From CAZBSE01 sp964578625 (GTDB lineage: Bacteria > Actinomycetota > Humimicrobiia > Humimicrobiales > Humimicrobiaceae): 27,811 bases of DNA. The DNA lies in assembly GCA_964578625.1 (NCBI GenBank), contig CAZODQ010000020.1, positions 1 to 27,811 of the forward strand. Reading direction: 5' to 3'. Shown here one piece after another: positions 7,022 through 15,923 of the stretch; the first letter of the stretch is position 1, and each line of letters opens with the position of its first letter. Below the pieces are notes generated by a model. The model worked only from the letters and a program-made list of their open reading frames with translations, was not told the DNA's origin and did no database searches. The position numbers and the translations under genes were made by a program.

Positions 7022-8443
7022 CTAACAGGCTTCCCTGCAGTAATTTAGAAAATTGTTTGCCCATTTGAATACGTTGTTCTCCTTAACGATTTTTCTTAAT
7101 TTTAAAATCATCATTTTTTTTGTGTTCCAGTGGAGATTGAGTGCTATGTTTATACTGTCTGCCACCTCTTCTATGTCATATGGGTTTACGAGGATAGCAT
7201 ATTTGCCCATTTCATCGGCAGCTCCTGCAAATTTACTTAAGATAAGCGCTCCATTACCTTCGATTTTACAGCTGACGTATTCTTTGGCAATAAGGTTCAT
7301 ACCATCCCTTAGAGGAGTTACCAGGCATATATCTGCGGCTTTGTACAGTGTAATAAGTTTTTGCTGTGGAATGGCCTTATATATATAATGTATAGGCGAC
7401 CACAGTTCATCAGAAAACCTGCCGTTTATTCTGCCTACAAGCTCATCTATTTCTCTTTTTAGAGAAATATATTCTTTAATCTTGGTCCTGCTTGGAACTG
7501 AGATTTGAAGAAAGATCAACTTTTTTCTGTATTTTGGGTATTTCTCAAAAAATCTCTCGATAGAAAGAATTCTTTCTTTTATACCCTTGGTATAATCAAG
7601 CCTTTCCACACTTATAATTAATTTAGAACTGCTGTCAATTATTTTATTATCTAAAAACCTGTCTGCGCTTTTTCTTGTTGCCAGTTTATTGAATCTCTCA
7701 AAGTCTATGCTTATAGGGAAGTTCTTTACTCTGGTAGTTCTGTTTTTATGAGAGACAATACATTTTTTAAAATCTACCCTGGCACCAAGCAGTTCTTTAC
7801 AGCAGGTTAAAAAATTTATTCTGTCTCCTCTGGTCTGGAAACCCAGAAGATTGCATCCTAAGAGACCTTTTAATATCTGTCTGTTCCAGGGGAGTACTCT
7901 GAATATTTCAAAGTTAGGAAATGGGATATGTAAAAAAAACATGACTCTTAGTTCCGGTCTGGCCTGTTTTAGCATATCGGGAAGCAGGGTAAGGTGATAA
8001 TCATGGACCCAGATCAACTCGTTTCCGGTAAATTCTTCCAGTATATTGCTGCAGAATTTCCTGTTAACGGAATTATAGGCGTTCCAGTAATCAAGACTAA
8101 AATAGCTCTGGAAAATAAATCCGTGGAAGAGGGGCCATATCGACCTGTTTGAAAATCCGTGATAATAGTCTCTGATCTCTTTCTTGGTCAGATTAACGCA
8201 TTTTACAGAATAGCTGGTGCTGCTGCACTTATCTGAAATACAGACTTTTTGGTTGCTTGGGATACTTTCAACAGTCTGGCCGTTCCAGCCTATCCATAGA
8301 CCGCCGTTTTTAAATAGGATCGGGTCGAGAGCAGTGACCAGGCCGCTTACGCTTTTCCTGTATTTGATCTCTCCATCGGTTACGGATAAATCGCAGGGTA
8401 TTCTGTTGGAGGTTATTATAAGTTTTTCTGAGACTATTGACAT
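7022..8443 (-). CDS. otsA: Trehalose-6-phosphate synthase (GT20)
   Basis: A 473-residue GT20 enzyme that joins glucose from a nucleotide sugar to glucose 6-phosphate, giving trehalose 6-phosphate. Family motifs are all present: SGLVTALDP (33-41), WIGWNG (50-55), WVHDYHLTLLPDML (145-158), HIPFPNFEIFRVLPW (172-186), RLDYTKG (281-287) and DGMNLIAKEYV (380-390). Length matches the family. It is read divergently from the DUF5752/TreT pair and followed at once by otsB. A promoter with perfect TATAAT lies about 36 bases upstream of the ATG. The nucleotide donor (UDP-, GDP- or ADP-glucose) cannot be told from the sequence. Confidence 0.95.
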   Translation of the reverse strand: MSIVSEKLIITSNRIPCDLSVTDGEIKYRKSVSGLVTALDPILFKNGGLWIGWNGQTVESIPSNQKVCISDKCSSTSYSVKCVNLTKKEIRDYYHGFSNRSIWPLFHGFIFQSYFSLDYWNAYNSVNRKFCSNILEEFTGNELIWVHDYHLTLLPDMLKQARPELRVMFFLHIPFPNFEIFRVLPWNRQILKGLLGCNLLGFQTRGDRINFLTCCKELLGARVDFKKCIVSHKNRTTRVKNFPISIDFERFNKLATRKSADRFLDNKIIDSSSKLIISVERLDYTKGIKERILSIERFFEKYPKYRKKLIFLQISVPSRTKIKEYISLKREIDELVGRINGRFSDELWSPIHYIYKAIPQQKLITLYKAADICLVTPLRDGMNLIAKEYVSCKIEGNGALILSKFAGAADEMGKYAILVNPYDIEEVADSINIALNLHWNTKKMMILKLRKIVKENNVFKWANNFLNYCREAC

Positions 8444-8478
8444 AGTAATCTTTAGTTTTTTTATAAACTACTAATAAT

Positions 8479-8506
8479 ATTATAAATGCTAATATCTATA
8501 TTACAA
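8479..8506 (-). promoter_or_regulatory. Promoter of otsA-otsB
   Basis: On the minus strand, TTGTAA (8506-8501) and a perfect TATAAT (8484-8479) are separated by 16 bases. The -10 box is 35 bases from the otsA ATG. This is the best sigma-70-type match in the spacer between the two trehalose routes. The AT-rich setting lowers certainty. Confidence 0.45.
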
Positions 8507-8607
8507 ATTATATAACCTAGGAGTTGTTGAAATATGAAAATTTTACTTTTAAAATAAATGATTTGTGATACTGTATAAATTTGAATTAAAATATTAATAT
8601 TTATGTA

Positions 8608-9270
8608 ATGAAAAAAGCAAGGGAAAAATTTAAGTTTTACGACTATACTCTGCTTATAAGTCCAACCGGCCAGAAGGCCAGTAATTTAAAGGAATTTCTA
8701 AACATAATAGAACAGGCGGAAGACAGGGTAATATTTCATCACCTTTATCAATCCCATGTCAAATATGATCAGAAGATAGGGGAATTTCCCAGTGATTTTG
8801 CAAATTGGGTGGCTTATGAGCTTGAAGATTCAGCCTTGGCTGAAAAACTTGCAAACTTTGATCCTTATGATTATAAGACTGTAAATAAGGCGAGAGAAGT
8901 ATTGATAGAAATAATAGAGGAGCACATATGGGATCTGCCTACGATTCCGTGGGCAAGATCGGGTTCCGAGTTTTATTTTTCAAATGCAACAACAATAGTT
9001 CTTCCGCTGGGCATAGAAGCAGCAGATCTGAATGAATTCAGAAATGCACTTGATAATATCCCGGATAGTTCCCTTTATTTCCACTTCTATGAGTCAAGAA
9101 AAATAAAAAAAGAAAAAAAATATGATGATTTCTCTCAATGGATAGAAGATAATTTCCAAAAAGAAGAACTAGTGAAAAAGATAAGGGAAATTGATTTTTA
9201 TTTCTTCAGTGTCGGAGAGACCAGACAGAAATTGATAGATATTTTAGACAGCGATTTAAAAAAGGTTTAA
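8608..9270 (+). CDS. DUF5752-family protein with two similar halves
   Basis: A 220-residue soluble protein of unknown biochemical role. It matches the DUF5752 type found beside trehalose synthase/GT4 genes. It appears to be an internal duplication. Residues about 10-105 and about 120-216 follow the same plan: a beta-strand, a xLxEFxxxxxx motif, a FHHLYQS / FHFYESR motif, a D-F-x-x-W-hydrophobic motif (SDFANWV / DDFSQWI), and a C-terminal helix with LIEII / LIDIL. It has no membrane segment or signal. The gene begins the rightward transcript and ends two bases before the TreT-like gene, which argues for joint function, perhaps regulation of or complex formation with that enzyme. No clear ribosome binding site precedes the ATG. 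Confidence 0.75.
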   Translation: MKKAREKFKFYDYTLLISPTGQKASNLKEFLNIIEQAEDRVIFHHLYQSHVKYDQKIGEFPSDFANWVAYELEDSALAEKLANFDPYDYKTVNKAREVLIEIIEEHIWDLPTIPWARSGSEFYFSNATTIVLPLGIEAADLNEFRNALDNIPDSSLYFHFYESRKIKKEKKYDDFSQWIEDNFQKEELVKKIREIDFYFFSVGETRQKLIDILDSDLKKV

Positions 9271-9271
9271 G

Positions 9272-10498
9272 ATGAGCACTCTTAAGGATTACGAAAACAT
9301 TATTGGTAAGAAGGATATAAAGCAGATCAAGTCACTTGCCAGCCTGAGTAAAAATAAAAGGGTCATAATGGTAAGCTCTACAAAGGACGGCGGGGGAGTG
9401 GCAGAGATGCTTAATAGATTGGTGCCGCTTATAAACGAGCTCGGGATCAGCTGTGAGTGGAAAGTAATAAGCGGTAATAATGGATTTTTTAATATAACCA
9501 AAAGTATCCATAATGCACTGCAGGGTAAAAGGATTGATTTTTCGGAGGAGGATCTAACAAAATATGTTGAAGTAAATAAAGAGAATGCCAAAAGTTTAGA
9601 GCTGGATGCAGATATTGTAATCATTCATGATCCCCAGCCTCTTCCGCTGATTGATTTCTATGCAAAAAAGAAGGCCAAATGGATATGGAGATGTCATGTT
9701 GATATATCAAAACCCGAACTTGCTTTATGGAAATTCCTTGTAAAGTATTTGATGAAATACGATGCAAGTATATTTTCAATAGCAAAATTTTCAAAAAAAC
9801 TTCCCCATCCGCAGTATCTTATTGCGCCATCAATAGATCCTTTAAGCGATAAAAACAGAGAGATTGAAAGAAGTACAATAAATGATGTTTTAAATAAATT
9901 TAACATAAAAAAAGATAAACCTATCATACTTCAAGTTTCAAGATTTGACAGGTTCAAGGATCCTGTTGGAGTAATAAAAGCATATAGACTGGTTAAAAAA
10001 GAAATAAACTGCAGACTTATCCTTGCAGGTGGTCTGGCAAGTGATGACCCGGAAGGAGGAGTAGTGCTGGAAGAAGTAAAAAAGGAAGCAGGAGATGATC
10101 CGGATATCAATATCCTCCATTTGAAGCCAAAAAGTGATATTGAAATAAATGCTCTACAGAGAGCTGCAGATGTGGTGATCCAGAAATCATTGAAAGAAGG
10201 ATTTGGCCTGACGGTCACTGAGGCTATGTGGAAGGCAAAACCTGTAATAGGAGGGGAAGTCGGCGGGATTACCATACAGCTTTATAACCACAGGACCGGC
10301 TTTCTGGTAAATTCAATTGAAGGAGCGGCATACAGGATAAGGTATCTGCTGAACAGGCCTTTAGTTTCAAGGAAGATAGGAGATCATGCAAGGGATTTTG
10401 TATCCCATAGCTATTTGATTACAAGACATCTCAGGAATTACCTGGCACTTTTTTATATAATGGATAATCCAGATAAAGATATTATATATATTAAATAA
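9272..10498 (+). CDS. treT: TreT-like trehalose synthase (GT4)
   Basis: A 408-residue GT4 enzyme resembling trehalose glycosyltransferring synthase, which makes trehalose from a nucleoside-diphosphate glucose and free glucose in one step. Supporting motifs are the early STKDGGGVAEML segment (about 36-47), HDPQPLPLI (about 114-122), WRCHVDIS (about 134-141), the PSIDPLSDKNREI segment after the first domain, SRFDRFKDP in the donor domain, and the E-x7-E motif in KEGFGLTVTEAM. It follows the DUF5752 gene by one base, a pairing known for this family. All 19 arginine codons are AGA or AGG. Other GT4 activities remain possible, but the HDPQP and WRCHVDIS pair is characteristic. Confidence 0.85.
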   Translation: MSTLKDYENIIGKKDIKQIKSLASLSKNKRVIMVSSTKDGGGVAEMLNRLVPLINELGISCEWKVISGNNGFFNITKSIHNALQGKRIDFSEEDLTKYVEVNKENAKSLELDADIVIIHDPQPLPLIDFYAKKKAKWIWRCHVDISKPELALWKFLVKYLMKYDASIFSIAKFSKKLPHPQYLIAPSIDPLSDKNREIERSTINDVLNKFNIKKDKPIILQVSRFDRFKDPVGVIKAYRLVKKEINCRLILAGGLASDDPEGGVVLEEVKKEAGDDPDINILHLKPKSDIEINALQRAADVVIQKSLKEGFGLTVTEAMWKAKPVIGGEVGGITIQLYNHRTGFLVNSIEGAAYRIRYLLNRPLVSRKIGDHARDFVSHSYLITRHLRNYLALFYIMDNPDKDIIYIK

Positions 10499-10538
10499 AA
10501 GTTAAAATACTTTTAATTGGACAGATTACATATTTCTA

Positions 10539-11231
10539 ATGATCATAAAAAAACACCATTCCTGGGAACTTGATTATAAGCAGGCAGTAAAACTTCAGAA
10601 AGATCTGGTAAAAAAATTGGTACTAGAGGATTGCTTTGAGAAAGTCAGCAAGATTGCCGGTGTAGATGTAAAATATATAAAGCAGTATAGTATGCTGACT
10701 GCAGCGGTCTTGATATTCTCGTATCCGGAAATGGACTTGATGGAGGCAAATACAAGCAGCTTAGAATCAAATTACCCTTATATTCCCGGGCTGCTTGTTT
10801 TCAGGGAAGGTCCTGTTATAGAAGAGTGTTTTAAGAATGTTACAAACATTCCGGATCTTATTTTTTTTGACGGCCATGGCTACAGCCATCCAAGAAGGCT
10901 GGGCCTGGCTTCTCATATGGGACTGCTGTTGGATCTGCCGTCAATAGGTTGTGCTAAGAGCAACCTCTGCGGTGAATATGCTGAACCGAATGAAACTGAA
11001 GGCAGTTTTAGTTTTGTTTTACATAATAATGAAGTTATTGGAGCTGCTGTAAGGACCAGGGAAAATACAAAGCCGGTCTTTTTATCTGCAGGCCATAAAA
11101 TAAGCCTTAAGAAAGCTGTAAAATTTGCACTTCAGGTAAGCAGGTTCAGGATTCCCGAACCGATAAGGCTTGCACATAATTATTTGAATAAACACTTGAC
11201 TGGAGTGGATTGTAATATATCATATATTTAG
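10539..11231 (+). CDS. nfi: Endonuclease V
   Basis: A 230-residue deoxyinosine-specific endonuclease that nicks DNA near deaminated adenine. Catalytic and wedge motifs are intact: D43 in GVDV, PYIPG (80-84) with E90 in LVFREGP, D111 in DGHG, HPRRLGLASHMG (117-128), K140 in GCAKS, and H186 in SAGHKISL. Length is typical. It lies 40 bases after the treT-like gene on the same strand and may be co-transcribed, with no metabolic link apparent. The ATG has only a weak ribosome binding site. Confidence 0.95.
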   Translation: MIIKKHHSWELDYKQAVKLQKDLVKKLVLEDCFEKVSKIAGVDVKYIKQYSMLTAAVLIFSYPEMDLMEANTSSLESNYPYIPGLLVFREGPVIEECFKNVTNIPDLIFFDGHGYSHPRRLGLASHMGLLLDLPSIGCAKSNLCGEYAEPNETEGSFSFVLHNNEVIGAAVRTRENTKPVFLSAGHKISLKKAVKFALQVSRFRIPEPIRLAHNYLNKHLTGVDCNISYI

Positions 11232-11307
11232 TCTGTCTTTATAATTTCTATTTTTAATTAATTTTTAAAGGTGTTATTGATTGTTGAATATATAAAGGAG
11301 GTGTTAA

Positions 11308-12174
11308 TTGCCCAAGGATAAAAAGGATAAAAGGCCGGTGGAGAGCTTTAGCGAAATGGTAAAGGAATTCGGCGAGACCATAAGTAAGATTTTCAATGAC
11401 CCCGAACTTAAGAAAAAATCAAGGGAGTTTGCCAGGAGTGCCGAGAATTCCGCAAGAGCTTTTGGAAAAAGGTTTAAGGATGAAGAAGTAAAAGAAAAAT
11501 TTAAGGATTTTAAAAAGGCTGCCAGTGGTTTTGGAAAGAGTATGTCCGATTACTTTAAAAGCGATGAAGAGAGTGAAGAGGAAAACGAAGAAGAGAGTGA
11601 TTGGGAAAAAAAAATAGACGAAAAAATGACCAGATTCAGTAGGAGAGCTGAGAAAGCAGGGAAGAGATTTGAAAAAAAGATGAAAAAAGTAGGAGAAGAG
11701 GTCGACGGTTACTTCAAGGACACCAGAGGCGGGAGGATAATCGGCTACAGCTTTGGTATAATGTGGAGTGTTGTATTTTTTGTACTCTTTAATTTTTACA
11801 GTCAATACATAGCTTATTATCATTATGACGGCACATGGCAGAGGTATCCTCTTCTTACTGAAGCTTTTAGCCAATGGCTACCGGTTGTCTCAACGGCATT
11901 GGTAGCGGCCATGATCGGAAACATTTTGCTGCTAATTTACGATGGGAATTTCTTCAGGCAAATTGTACGTATTGTTCTTAATTTATTTCGAATAGCTGCT
12001 GTTATTTCACTGCTTACTATATTTCCATTTGATTTTACAGTATTCCCAAGGGATCTGACCGGAATCCTTAATCCGATTGTAATTGTGGTTCTGTTATTGA
12101 TTATCATAGGGACGGCAATCGATACCATAGTCAAAACAGTAAGATTGGTTTTTTTCATTGGAAGAAGCTACTAA
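11308..12174 (+). CDS. Membrane protein with long charged N-terminal helical region
   Basis: A 288-residue protein of unknown function. The start is TTG at 11308, chosen because AAAGGAGG (11294-11301) sits at correct spacing. Residues 1-138 are soluble and very charged, with repeated FGK / FKD / KRF patterns and an acidic run (about 86-98). They read as amphipathic helices rather than a folded enzyme. Four membrane segments follow at about 144-170, 191-212, 222-240 and 253-272. The pattern resembles bacterial surface or envelope proteins with YtxH-like or apolipoprotein-like amphipathic helices. The gene stands between nfi and the toroid protein in a rightward series. No catalytic motif is visible. 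Confidence 0.75.
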   Translation: MPKDKKDKRPVESFSEMVKEFGETISKIFNDPELKKKSREFARSAENSARAFGKRFKDEEVKEKFKDFKKAASGFGKSMSDYFKSDEESEEENEEESDWEKKIDEKMTRFSRRAEKAGKRFEKKMKKVGEEVDGYFKDTRGGRIIGYSFGIMWSVVFFVLFNFYSQYIAYYHYDGTWQRYPLLTEAFSQWLPVVSTALVAAMIGNILLLIYDGNFFRQIVRIVLNLFRIAAVISLLTIFPFDFTVFPRDLTGILNPIVIVVLLLIIIGTAIDTIVKTVRLVFFIGRSY

Positions 12175-12221
12175 AAAGGCTTCGGATAGTGTTTTTTTAT
12201 ATTATTTTTTGAATTTTTCCT

Positions 12222-13166
12222 ATGGAATCTGTAATTGCATGGCTGACCGAAGATAGTGATCCCTATATTAAATATCTGACCCAGAAAAATATTCTGGGTA
12301 AGAGAGTGGGTAATAAACCTTCACCTAAAATCATTGACAGTATTGCGGATTCCAAACCGGCATCTGCTATTCTTAACTTACAGCACAAGGGGGGCTGGTG
12401 GGGTGTAAATACTTATTCGTTAAATCCGTTATATAAAAACACTTTCTGGCAGCTTTACTTTCTATCAATACTTGGTGTTACAAGAAGAACCAGCAGGGTC
12501 GGTAAAGGTGTAGAGCTTATTACAAGCCATATGCAGAAGGAAAGCGGTTCTTTTTTGTCGGATTTGAAATATACCGGTAATCTACTCTGTATGGAGGGTA
12601 TCTCACTGGAAATGCTTATGCGTCTTGGATACGGGAATGAAGATTTTACAAAGAAGGCTGTAAATTTTATAAATGACCTGGTATATAGGGAGTCTTTCAG
12701 GTGCAAACACAGACAGAACCTAAAATGTCCCTGGGGTGCTGTAAAAATCCTTAAAGCATACAATCTTATACCGGACAAATATGTAAATAAAGAAATAGAT
12801 TCTACTAAAAGGAAGGCTCTGGATTTTCTTGTGAAGTATGAGATTGTAAAGGCAAACTATCCTAGAAAGAAAAAAAGAAGCAATCACTGGTTCATGTTTG
12901 GCTACCCGAGAAGTTACCAGAGCGATATTCTAGAACTGGTCTCTGCAATCGTTGATGCGGGATGCGACAAACACAGCCAGAATGTAAAAAAAGCGCTTAA
13001 TTATATTATATCCAAAAGGCTTCCCGATGGGACATGGGAAATGGAATATTCACTTAACGGCAGAATGCTTGTAGATATTGAAAAAAAGAACAAACCCAGT
13101 AAGTGGATAACCTACTTTGCCTTAAAGTCTCTCTATGACAGCAAATACCTGGATAAGGGCAAATGA
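12222..13166 (+). CDS. Alpha/alpha-toroid protein (prenyltransferase/squalene-cyclase-like fold)
   Basis: A 314-residue protein with helical repeats ending in QHKGGWWGV (about 54-62), KCPWGAVKILKAY (about 168-180) and LPDGTWEMEY (about 272-281). Such GxW-type turns are typical of the terpenoid cyclase/protein prenyltransferase alpha/alpha toroid. The DxDD or acidic motifs of true squalene-hopene cyclases are absent, and it is half their length, so it is unlikely to be a cyclase. C161, C169 and nearby His163 (CKHRQNLKC) could form a metal or redox site. The stop overlaps the start of the DUF362 gene by four bases (ATGA), so the two are translationally coupled. The function is unknown. Confidence 0.7.
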   Translation: MESVIAWLTEDSDPYIKYLTQKNILGKRVGNKPSPKIIDSIADSKPASAILNLQHKGGWWGVNTYSLNPLYKNTFWQLYFLSILGVTRRTSRVGKGVELITSHMQKESGSFLSDLKYTGNLLCMEGISLEMLMRLGYGNEDFTKKAVNFINDLVYRESFRCKHRQNLKCPWGAVKILKAYNLIPDKYVNKEIDSTKRKALDFLVKYEIVKANYPRKKKRSNHWFMFGYPRSYQSDILELVSAIVDAGCDKHSQNVKKALNYIISKRLPDGTWEMEYSLNGRMLVDIEKKNKPSKWITYFALKSLYDSKYLDKGK

Positions 13167-14377
13167 ATAGCAAGACAACAGTAAGTATTGCAAGATGCAG
13201 AAGCTACGATAAGAAAGATCTAAGGAAAGCCATCAGTGATTGTGTCAGTCTGCTGGGTGGTTTTAGTAAATTTTTAAATCCCGGTAGTAGAATCGTAATA
13301 AAACCCAACTTCCTTTTGGCTGCTGCACCTGAAAAAGCTGTTACCACTCATCCGTTGTTTATAGAAGCGGTTATAGAGAGTATTACTGCTGTTACCGGAA
13401 ACAGTAAAAATATTTTAATCGCTGACAGTTTTGGCCCCGGAGTTCCTTATAACAAAGCCGGCATGAAAAGAGTCTATGAAGCTACAGGTGTTTCGGATGT
13501 AGCAAAAAGAACTGGATGCAGACTGAACTATTCTACTGAGTATGAGAGCCTGTCATACAGGCAGGGGCGGGTCATAAAAAAAATAGAGATAATAAAGCCG
13601 GTAATCGAGGCTGATGTTATAATCAATCTTCCTAAATTTAAGACACATAATCTTACGGTTATTACAGGGGCAGTAAAGAATATGTATGGTGTTGTGCCCG
13701 GTTTTACAAAGGTAGGATATCATCTGAGGTTTTCTGAGATTAAAAAGTTCTGCGGTATGCTTCTGGATATAGCGACATTTACCGGACCTGCTTTAAATAT
13801 TATGGACGGGATTACCGGGATAGAGGGCGAGGGGCCTGGCAGGAGCGGGACTCCCAGAAAGGTGGGCTTGATTCTTGCAAGTGATGATCCTATCTCAATG
13901 GATATAGTTATGAGCAGGATAATGAATATTGACCGTAAGCTGGTCACCTTTTTTGAGATCCTGGATGAATGGAAAGATGAATCTTACAGGGAGGAAAATA
14001 TCGAGATACTGGGAGAAAAATTATCGGATATTATAATAGATGATTTTAAGCTTCCTAAAAGTATCGGCCAGAAAAAGCTGCTTGAAAACGCTTTTATAAA
14101 CACTTATATTATGCCTTTTGTCAGGGGTCTATTGAATCCATATCCTTATATTAATTCCGGTAAATGTGATTTATGTATGGTCTGCCGGAATATCTGTCCT
14201 CAAAATGCTATTTCGCACAGCGCCGGTAAAATGAAATTTAATTACAGGAACTGCATCAGATGTTTCTGCTGCAGTGAGATGTGCCCCGAAGGAGCTATTG
14301 ATACAAAGTATTCTTTTCTGGGGAATCTAATATTTAAAAGGCTGGAACTTGCCGGAAGATCGGTCAAGGAAGAATAA
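13163..14377 (+). CDS. DUF362 protein with C-terminal 2x[4Fe-4S] ferredoxin domain
   Basis: A 404-residue protein. Residues about 1-300 match DUF362, with segments such as VIKPNFLLAAAPEKAVTTHP, INLPKFKTH, ITGAVKNMYGVVPG and IMDGITGIEGEGPGRSG. The C-terminus carries two cluster motifs: C335, C338, C341, C345 (CDLCMVCRNICP) and C364, C367, C370, C374 (CIRCFCCSEMCP). It is cytoplasmic with no signal. DUF362-ferredoxin proteins are common in anaerobes; their reaction is not established, though electron transfer is implied by the clusters. Its ATG overlaps the toroid gene's stop, pointing to a joint complex or pathway. Confidence 0.88.
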   Translation: MNSKTTVSIARCRSYDKKDLRKAISDCVSLLGGFSKFLNPGSRIVIKPNFLLAAAPEKAVTTHPLFIEAVIESITAVTGNSKNILIADSFGPGVPYNKAGMKRVYEATGVSDVAKRTGCRLNYSTEYESLSYRQGRVIKKIEIIKPVIEADVIINLPKFKTHNLTVITGAVKNMYGVVPGFTKVGYHLRFSEIKKFCGMLLDIATFTGPALNIMDGITGIEGEGPGRSGTPRKVGLILASDDPISMDIVMSRIMNIDRKLVTFFEILDEWKDESYREENIEILGEKLSDIIIDDFKLPKSIGQKKLLENAFINTYIMPFVRGLLNPYPYINSGKCDLCMVCRNICPQNAISHSAGKMKFNYRNCIRCFCCSEMCPEGAIDTKYSFLGNLIFKRLELAGRSVKEE

Positions 14378-14405
14378 AAAATACGGAAGTAATAGGTAAA
14401 AAATA

Positions 14406-15395
14406 TCAGACATCGAGAAGGAATTGTTTGATTTTTGTTATAATATTTTCATCTTTTAGTATCTTGCTGGAATGTATGGCATTTAACCAGTAGATTTTTG
14501 GCCTGCCCAGCTCTTCCCATAACTTCTGTGTTGATTTTTTGGGAAAATAAAAGTCGAATTTGGAATTTATCATCAGGACCTTTTCGGGGTTGATTTTGTG
14601 GGCGAAAGCCAGGGGGTCACACAGAAAACACATTTTAGCTGTTGCTTTTTTTAAATCTGGGAGACTTTTTAAGTCCATTTCAATTTTTTTATTTTTTAAT
14701 TTTTTAAATTCACTCAGGAATTTTGGGAAACTACTATAGGACTTCCTGCACTCTTCTCTGATATTTTTTCCTTTATGAGTACAGTCTCCCTTCAGGATTA
14801 ACTTTAAAAGACCATTCCAGTGGATTTCTTCCCAGTTACCTCCTCCTAGTAAAAAGACGCCCTTGCTTATACGATCATCATTGACCATTGTGATAAGTGA
14901 AACCATACTTCCGAGGCTGACTCCGCAGATATAGAAGTTTTCCGGGGACATGATAGTTTGGATAACATCCACCAGTCTCTTAATGTCGACCACGCACTGG
15001 TGAAAAAATTTCAGCGTATCAACATCATCATAATATATCATTCTCTGTCCGCTTTTTTCATCATCCGGAGTCCTGTTCAGGTGGAAAGGCATATTGATAA
15101 AGGCACATGACAGAGTGGTACTCGTGATTTTATTGGCAAAGCTGTAGTAATTGTCTATGCTTTTCTTTTTGCTTGAAAATCCGTGGACGAGTATAAGGAT
15201 ATTATGGCCTGGTGTTTTTTTAAAATTTACATTTTCGTTTAAAAACAACCTGACATAAACATTGTCGTTTATATCTATTCCTGTTCTGTATGGTGAATCG
15301 TAAGTCAGGCTGTAGTTTTTAACCGGACTGACGTTTTGTTTTAATTCTTTTAGAATGTAATCAGGTTTTTTATAATTGTAGTTATATAAATCCAT
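14406..15395 (-). CDS. Alpha/beta-hydrolase-fold protein
   Basis: A 329-residue serine hydrolase candidate. The oxyanion segment is ILVHGFSSKKKS (about 68-79), and the nucleophile elbow is ICGVSLGSMVSL with S160. A likely acid is the Asp in NSKFDFYFP, and the catalytic His is in AIHSSKIL near residue 309. The acid is followed by a strand and the His in normal order. No signal peptide or membrane segment is seen, so it is probably cytoplasmic. The substrate cannot be inferred; esterase, acyl-hydrolase and peptidase relatives share this layout. It is convergent with the DUF362 gene (28 bases apart) and divergent from the YtxH-like gene. Confidence 0.8.
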   Translation of the reverse strand: MDLYNYNYKKPDYILKELKQNVSPVKNYSLTYDSPYRTGIDINDNVYVRLFLNENVNFKKTPGHNILILVHGFSSKKKSIDNYYSFANKITSTTLSCAFINMPFHLNRTPDDEKSGQRMIYYDDVDTLKFFHQCVVDIKRLVDVIQTIMSPENFYICGVSLGSMVSLITMVNDDRISKGVFLLGGGNWEEIHWNGLLKLILKGDCTHKGKNIREECRKSYSSFPKFLSEFKKLKNKKIEMDLKSLPDLKKATAKMCFLCDPLAFAHKINPEKVLMINSKFDFYFPKKSTQKLWEELGRPKIYWLNAIHSSKILKDENIITKIKQFLLDV

Positions 15396-15559
15396 AAACT
15401 GTTTAATTTATTGAAGATTAAAATAGATTATTTTTAATCAACTTTTAAATATTATCAGAAAATTTTTTTTATTAAAAATATATTAAAAATAATTTTTATA
15501 ATATGTATAATAAAGAAAGTACATAGTATAGTTTTTAATTTAACATAGAGGAGGATCTA

Positions 15560-15877
15560 ATGGGTAATAATGACTCGGGTGCCGCAAAAGGCATGTTTAT
15601 AGGATTTACTCTCGGATTTGTAGCTGGAGCACTTACGGCATTATTTCTGACTACAAAAACTGGTGAAGAGTTAAGGACGGATATAAAAAGAATAGCTATA
15701 GATATAGCGAATAAGGTAGAGGATAAAGCAAAAAGGATCAGGAATATTACCAAAGAGAAGTATAATGAAGTTTTAAATAGTGTTATTTCAAGCTACAAGA
15801 AGGTAAAAGACCTTACTGATAAAGAAGTAGAATTCATAAAGAGAGTAATAACAGAGCAAAAAGATATAAACAAATAA
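15560..15877 (+). CDS. YtxH-like small membrane protein
   Basis: A 105-residue protein with the YtxH/gas-vesicle-like opening: one glycine-rich membrane segment at about 9-30 (MFIGFTLGFVAGALTALF), then TTKTGEELR and a long amphipathic, Lys/Glu-rich helix to the end. YtxH proteins are linked to general stress in Firmicutes, but their molecular role is unknown. The ATG is preceded by GAGGAGG at good spacing, one of the strongest ribosome binding sites in the window, suggesting high expression. A TATAAT at 15506-15511 lies 48 bases upstream. It stands alone. Confidence 0.82.
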   Translation: MGNNDSGAAKGMFIGFTLGFVAGALTALFLTTKTGEELRTDIKRIAIDIANKVEDKAKRIRNITKEKYNEVLNSVISSYKKVKDLTDKEVEFIKRVITEQKDINK

Positions 15878-15923
15878 TTATTTAAGGCATTTAAAATAAG
15901 GTTTTATATAAAATTTCCCTTTT

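Noticed and set aside
10496..10520. AAAAGT/ACTTTT stem after the treT-like gene as a terminator
   Set aside because: Six A/T-rich pairs and no proper T-tract; not above background.
12164..12198. GAAGC/GCTTC stem before a T-run after the membrane protein gene as a terminator
   Set aside because: The stem is only five base pairs and the T-run starts several bases beyond it; too weak to call.
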